Source: an uncultured Lachnospiraceae bacterium
Lineage (GTDB): Bacteria; Bacillota; Clostridia; Lachnospirales; Lachnospiraceae
Direction of reading: 5' to 3'
DNA length: 9,250 nt
Assembly: GCA_958422845.1 (NCBI GenBank)
Contig: CATZPU010000027.1
Span: 1-9,250 of the forward strand
Numbering within the stretch: position 1 is the first letter of the stretch; every line of letters begins with the position of its first letter. Made by a program: the position numbers and the translations under genes. Positions 5,936 to 9,250 of this stretch are shown here, one piece after another. Below the pieces are notes generated by a model, which saw only the letters and a program-made list of their open reading frames with translations, searched no databases and was not told where the DNA came from.

Positions 5936-6577
5936 TCAGTCGCGCTTATTGTCTATCATATATAAAAGCGCATTGCAGATGCAAGCCGCGATATTGCTGC
6001 CGCCCTTTCGTCCGCGGGCAACGATATACGGCGCCGCGCTTTTCATGATCAGCTCTTTTGACTGGACCACGTTGACAAATCCGACCGGAACGCCTATGAT
6101 AAGCGCCGGATCGATCCGCCCCTCTTCTATCAGCTCATACAGACGCACGAGAGCCGTCGGTGCATTCCCGATCGCAAAGATCAGCTTTTTCTTCATTGCC
6201 GCAGCCTTATCCATACATGCCGCAGCCCTTGTGGTTCCATTCCTCTTTGCAGCCTCCGCCACATCTTCGTCTGACATAAAGCAGTACACCTCGCCGCCGC
6301 AGCGTGCGAGCGCGCGCTTATTGATGCCCGATCTTGCCATCTGCGTATCTGTCACGATGCATACACCATCCTTCAGCGCCCCGATCGCTTTGTTTACTGC
6401 ATCCTCTGAAAAACAAAGATTCTGCGCATAATCAAAATCAGCGCTCGTGTGGATACACCGTTTCACGATAAGCTCTGTCCCCGGAACAAGGATCGTATCG
6501 CCCAATTCCTGCGTGATGATCTCAAAGCTTCTTTTTTCAATGTCCATCGGTTTGATATTTTCTAACTCTATTTTCAT
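5936..6577 (-). CDS. cbiC: Precorrin-8X / cobalt-precorrin-8 methylmutase
   Basis: This cytoplasmic enzyme moves the methyl group from C11 to C12 of (cobalt-)precorrin-8, giving (cobalt) hydrogenobyrinate/cobyrinate. The product has 213 residues, a normal length for CbiC/CobH. The catalytic His is H43, in RCIHTSADFDY (40-50), the same number as in Pseudomonas denitrificans CobH. Other family marks are VTDTQMARSGI (75-85), FAIGNAPTAL (134-143), GVPVGFVNVVQSKE (162-175) and GRKGGSNIAA (189-198) near the C-terminus. I chose the ATG at 6577 because AAGGAG lies four bases upstream. The frame stays open to 6670, but that extension (MLQVDHPYTGMN...) is not family-like. With the exported CbiK nearby and an anaerobic lifestyle likely, the cobalt-containing substrate (CbiC role) is the better guess. 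It is the last gene of the right-hand cluster, and no clear terminator follows it. Confidence 0.96.
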   Translation of the reverse strand: MKIELENIKPMDIEKRSFEIITQELGDTILVPGTELIVKRCIHTSADFDYAQNLCFSEDAVNKAIGALKDGVCIVTDTQMARSGINKRALARCGGEVYCFMSDEDVAEAAKRNGTTRAAACMDKAAAMKKKLIFAIGNAPTALVRLYELIEEGRIDPALIIGVPVGFVNVVQSKELIMKSAAPYIVARGRKGGSNIAACICNALLYMIDNKRD

Positions 6578-6696
6578 GAGACTCCTTTTATTCCTATCCA
6601 TTCTATACCCGAATCGGCACTTTGCTATTTCCTTATTCATGCCGGTATACGGATGATCCACCTGCAACACTGCTCCTTATCCTTATACGATCTTTC
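6578..6696. other. Intergenic gap between cobQ and cbiC
   Basis: This 119-base gap contains the cbiC ribosome binding site (AAGGAG at 6582-6587, minus strand). I see no convincing promoter, terminator or small gene. The open frame in line with cbiC most likely reflects chance. Co-transcription of cobQ and cbiC is plausible but less certain than for cobD-cobQ. Confidence 0.5.
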
Positions 6697-8205
6697 TTAG
6701 ATACCTGCCTCCAGAATCTCGTATATTTTTTTCATATCGAGATTTTTCCGAAGCTCTGCTGCCAGAATATCGTACTGTGTCTCTTTAAACGCCGCATAAT
6801 CTATTGCAGTCATATCTTCTGCGCTGATGCCCTTTTTTCTTCCGAGCGCTTCGATCAGCGCGCCTGCGGCAGATTCACGGTCGAAAATACCGTGTACGTA
6901 CGTACCGTAGACATTTTTGCTGCCGCCGCCCTCGCTCTTTGCCGTACCGCTTACCGTATCGTCCACATACGTCAGGGTATATGCGCCCTCCTTTAGGCGG
7001 CTCTCTCCCATATGTATTTCATAACCGGAAAAGGAAACGCCGCTCATTGCGCCAAGTTCTCCCGAAAGCGCTGCGAATCTTCCCTCTGCCCTCGTGCGAG
7101 TCTTGCTTTTCGTAAACTCCGTATCCATTGGGATCAGTCCCATGCCTTTCATGCTTCCTCCGTCCTCTACGCCGTGCGGATCATAAAGCGTATCTCCAAG
7201 CATCTGATAACCGCCGCAGATTCCGAAGATCACTTTTCCTTTTGACGCCTGTTTCAATACGGCAGCCTCCATTCCGCTCTCGCGCATCCATTTCAGATCG
7301 CCCATCGTATTTTTAGAACCGGGCAGTATGATCATATCCGGCTCCTTCAGATCGGACGGGCGCTTTACGTATCGAAGCGATACGCCCGTAATGTTTTCAA
7401 GAGGATTAAAATCAGTGAAATTAGAGATTCTCGGCACACGGATCACCGCTATATCGATAAGTCCGACCTCCTGTTCCCGTTCAAACCGGTCGCTTAAGCT
7501 GTCCTCATCCTCCACGGAGATATTGAGATACGGCGCTACTCCGACGACCGGAACGCTGCAAAGATTCTCAAGCTGCGCAAGCCCCGGATCAAGCAGCGTC
7601 TTGTCGCCGCGGAACTTATTGATAACGAGTCCCTTCACCATTGCACGCTCTGCCTCGTCAAGGAGCATCACTGTTCCGTAAAGCTGCGCGAACACCCCTC
7701 CGCGGTCGATGTCGCCTACGAGGAGCACCGGAGCCTTCGCTATTTTCGCCATTCCCATATTTACGAAATCCTCGCTCTTTAAATTGATCTCGGCGGGACT
7801 TCCGGCTCCCTCTATCACAATAATATCATAGTCCGACGCAAGCGCTTCATACGTCTTTTGTACAGTGGGACGAAGTGTTTTCTTGTATTTAAAATAATCG
7901 CGCGCGCTCATCGTACCGACCACTTCGCCGTTTACGATCACCTGCGAACCGGTGTCATTCGTCGGCTTTAACAGGATCGGATTCATCCGTACCTCCGGTT
8001 TTATGCCTGCCGCCTCTGCCTGCATGACCTGCGCGCGCCCCATCTCAAGCCCTTCCTCCGTAATAAAGGAATTGAGCGCCATATTCTGTGATTTAAACGG
8101 CGCCACGCGGTAGCCGTCCTGCCTGAATATCCGGCATAATCCGGCAGCCAGCAGGCTTTTTCCCGCATTCGACATCGTTCCCTGTATCATAATTGCTTTT
8201 GCCAT
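6697..8205 (-). CDS. cobQ: Cobyric acid synthase, glutamine-hydrolysing
   Basis: CobQ/CbiP uses ATP and glutamine to amidate the b, d, e and g side chains of adenosylcobyrinic acid a,c-diamide, giving adenosylcobyric acid. The product has 502 residues, a usual length. The N-terminal synthetase domain carries a P-loop variant GTMSNAGKS (9-17), [10 protein letters not shown] (37-46), [15 protein letters not shown] (75-89), the [13 protein letters not shown] stretch (130-142) and [14 protein letters not shown] (164-177). The C-terminal class I glutaminase-type domain carries [12 protein letters not shown] (293-304), the nucleophile C330 in [11 protein letters not shown] (327-337), and the catalytic His H438 in GTYVHGIFD (434-442). 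I chose the ATG at 8205 because GAGGAGG lies seven bases upstream; a GTG codon precedes it directly. The start overlaps the last base of the cobD stop (TGATG), so translation is coupled. Identity is very secure. Confidence 0.98.
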   Translation of the reverse strand: MAKAIMIQGTMSNAGKSLLAAGLCRIFRQDGYRVAPFKSQNMALNSFITEEGLEMGRAQVMQAEAAGIKPEVRMNPILLKPTNDTGSQVIVNGEVVGTMSARDYFKYKKTLRPTVQKTYEALASDYDIIVIEGAGSPAEINLKSEDFVNMGMAKIAKAPVLLVGDIDRGGVFAQLYGTVMLLDEAERAMVKGLVINKFRGDKTLLDPGLAQLENLCSVPVVGVAPYLNISVEDEDSLSDRFEREQEVGLIDIAVIRVPRISNFTDFNPLENITGVSLRYVKRPSDLKEPDMIILPGSKNTMGDLKWMRESGMEAAVLKQASKGKVIFGICGGYQMLGDTLYDPHGVEDGGSMKGMGLIPMDTEFTKSKTRTRAEGRFAALSGELGAMSGVSFSGYEIHMGESRLKEGAYTLTYVDDTVSGTAKSEGGGSKNVYGTYVHGIFDRESAAGALIEALGRKKGISAEDMTAIDYAAFKETQYDILAAELRKNLDMKKIYEILEAGI

Positions 8206-9250
8206 CACGCATCCTCCTCGTATATCTGCTCCAATACACGTATCAGCACTTCATTCTCCTCATGTGTCCTGACTGCCGCACGGAAATACCCTTTGCAAAG
8301 TCCCTGATAATTTCCGCAGTCTCTTATCAGCACGCCTCTTTTTTCACACAGTTCAAAAAGATTCTCTTTTCCGCGAAAAAATATATAATTTGCCTGCGGC
8401 GGATAAACGGTAATGCCGATCTCGGAAAGTCTTCGCACCATCCATCTTCGCTCCTTAAATATGAGATCGCGCGCCTGCCGCACATACGCTTCCTCGCGCA
8501 ATGCCGCCTGCCCTGCCGCCTGCGCGGGCACAGACACGTTCCACGGCTGCGTCACTGTCTCCATACGGTCAAGAAGCTCCCGATCTGCGCAGAGTCCGTA
8601 TCCGAGCCGCAGCCCTGCCATAGCGTATCTTTTTGTAAATGCCTTCAGCAAAAATAAAGACGGATTCTCTGCAAGATACGGTTTTAAAGTATATTCCGAC
8701 GGCGTTTCCACAAAATCAAGAAAACACTCGTCCACCACGAGAAATATCCCAAGCTCCCGACACCGATCCATGATACGCAAAAGAAGTTTCCGCTCAGTCA
8801 GCGCTCCCGTCGGATTGTTCGGATTGCACAAAAAAACAATATCGAGGTCTTCATGCAGCAGACCGATAAATTCCTCGCCGACTGCAAAGCCCCGCTCTTC
8901 GCAAAGCAGCGCATATTCGGTGCGGCATCCGACCGAAGCAAGCGCCTGAGCGTATTCCGCAAAGGTAGGCGCAGGCATGAGGGCGCGCCGCGGTCTTATC
9001 GCCTGACACAGAGAAAAGATCAGCTCCGCCGCGCCGTTTCCGCAGATCACCTGATCCGCCTTCGCTCCCTCATACTCTGCGATTGCCGCACGAAGAGGGG
9101 CACAGCCTACTCTCGGATAATGCGCGATCTGCTCCATGCTCTGCGCCGCCGCCTGCACGACGCGCAGGGGCGTTCCGAGCGGATTGCAGTTAGCAGAAAA
9201 ATCGAGACACCCCTCATGCTCGTATATATTTCCTCCGTGTACGTGTTTCT
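8205..9250 (-). CDS. cobD: L-threonine-O-3-phosphate decarboxylase, CobD type (5' end off window)
   Basis: This PLP enzyme of the aspartate aminotransferase fold (type I) makes (R)-1-amino-2-propanol phosphate, the linker of the cobalamin nucleotide loop. The frame is open to the right edge and 347 residues are visible; only the start is missing, since the family has about 360. The first visible residues include HGGN (9239-9228) and [13 protein letters not shown], the N-terminal signature that separates CobD from histidinol-phosphate aminotransferase. Further marks are the NPNNPTG loop (8825-8805), VVDECFLDF with the PLP-binding Asp, and [18 protein letters not shown], in which the Schiff-base Lys is the one at 8631-8633 (AFTK). 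The gene is coupled to cobQ by a one-base overlap, which supports the cobalamin role over histidine synthesis. CobD would act in the cytoplasm with CbiB, which is not in this window. Confidence 0.93.
   Translation of the reverse strand, partial: KHVHGGNIYEHEGCLDFSANCNPLGTPLRVVQAAAQSMEQIAHYPRVGCAPLRAAIAEYEGAKADQVICGNGAAELIFSLCQAIRPRRALMPAPTFAEYAQALASVGCRTEYALLCEERGFAVGEEFIGLLHEDLDIVFLCNPNNPTGALTERKLLLRIMDRCRELGIFLVVDECFLDFVETPSEYTLKPYLAENPSLFLLKAFTKRYAMAGLRLGYGLCADRELLDRMETVTQPWNVSVPAQAAGQAALREEAYVRQARDLIFKERRWMVRRLSEIGITVYPPQANYIFFRGKENLFELCEKRGVLIRDCGNYQGLCKGYFRAAVRTHEENEVLIRVLEQIYEEDA

Noticed and set aside
8205..9250. Histidinol-phosphate aminotransferase (HisC) identity for the right-edge gene
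   Set aside because: HGGN and the [11 protein letters not shown] stretch near the N-terminus, together with coupling to cobQ, fit CobD better; HisC shares only the general PLP fold.
1..9250. CRISPR array, insertion sequence, tRNA or rRNA gene
   Set aside because: I saw no regularly spaced repeats, transposase-like frame with terminal inverted repeats, or structural RNA gene apart from the riboswitch.

Overview
The window looks like chromosomal DNA from an anaerobic Firmicute, most likely class Clostridia and perhaps Lachnospiraceae. This is inferred from strong AGGAGG-type ribosome binding sites, AT-rich promoter elements, the anaerobic (cbi-type) cobalamin pathway, and secreted proteins with clostridial acidic linkers. 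All eight genes lie on the minus strand, so they read from right to left. The two outermost genes run off the window edges.

Right part (9250 to 5936): three cytoplasmic cobalamin-synthesis genes form a tight cluster. They are a CobD-type threonine-phosphate decarboxylase (5' end missing), cobyric acid synthase (cobQ/cbiP, start overlapping the cobD stop by one base), and precorrin-8X methylmutase (cbiC/cobH). They cover corrin-ring methyl migration, side-chain amidation and aminopropanol-arm synthesis. The other pathway genes must lie outside the window.

Middle (5935 to 5474): 462 bases without a gene form a regulatory block. On the minus strand it holds a sigma-A-like promoter (TTGTCA, 17 bases, TAAAAT), a cobalamin riboswitch closed by an 8-bp P1 helix, and a 9-bp intrinsic terminator with a U-tract. 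The cbiK ribosome binding site follows. This is a standard B12-off transcriptional switch for the operon to its left.

Left part (5473 to 1): five genes lie downstream of the switch. They encode an exported CbiK-type sirohydrochlorin cobaltochelatase with a signal peptide and an acidic repeat linker; an exported two-domain beta-rich protein of unknown ligand; an exported class III substrate-binding protein; a BtuC/FecD-type permease; and a FecE/BtuD-type ATPase with an unusual C-terminal extension that runs off the left edge. The last four genes are coupled by 4-base overlaps or gaps of a few bases. A 10-bp hairpin separates cbiK from them.

The most interesting point is the combination on the left. 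A chelatase fold normally used in the cytoplasm is exported, sits with two other exported proteins and a tetrapyrrole/metal-type ABC importer, and is controlled by B12. I infer an uptake or processing system for cobalt, corrinoid or another tetrapyrrole. The substrate cannot be settled from sequence alone.
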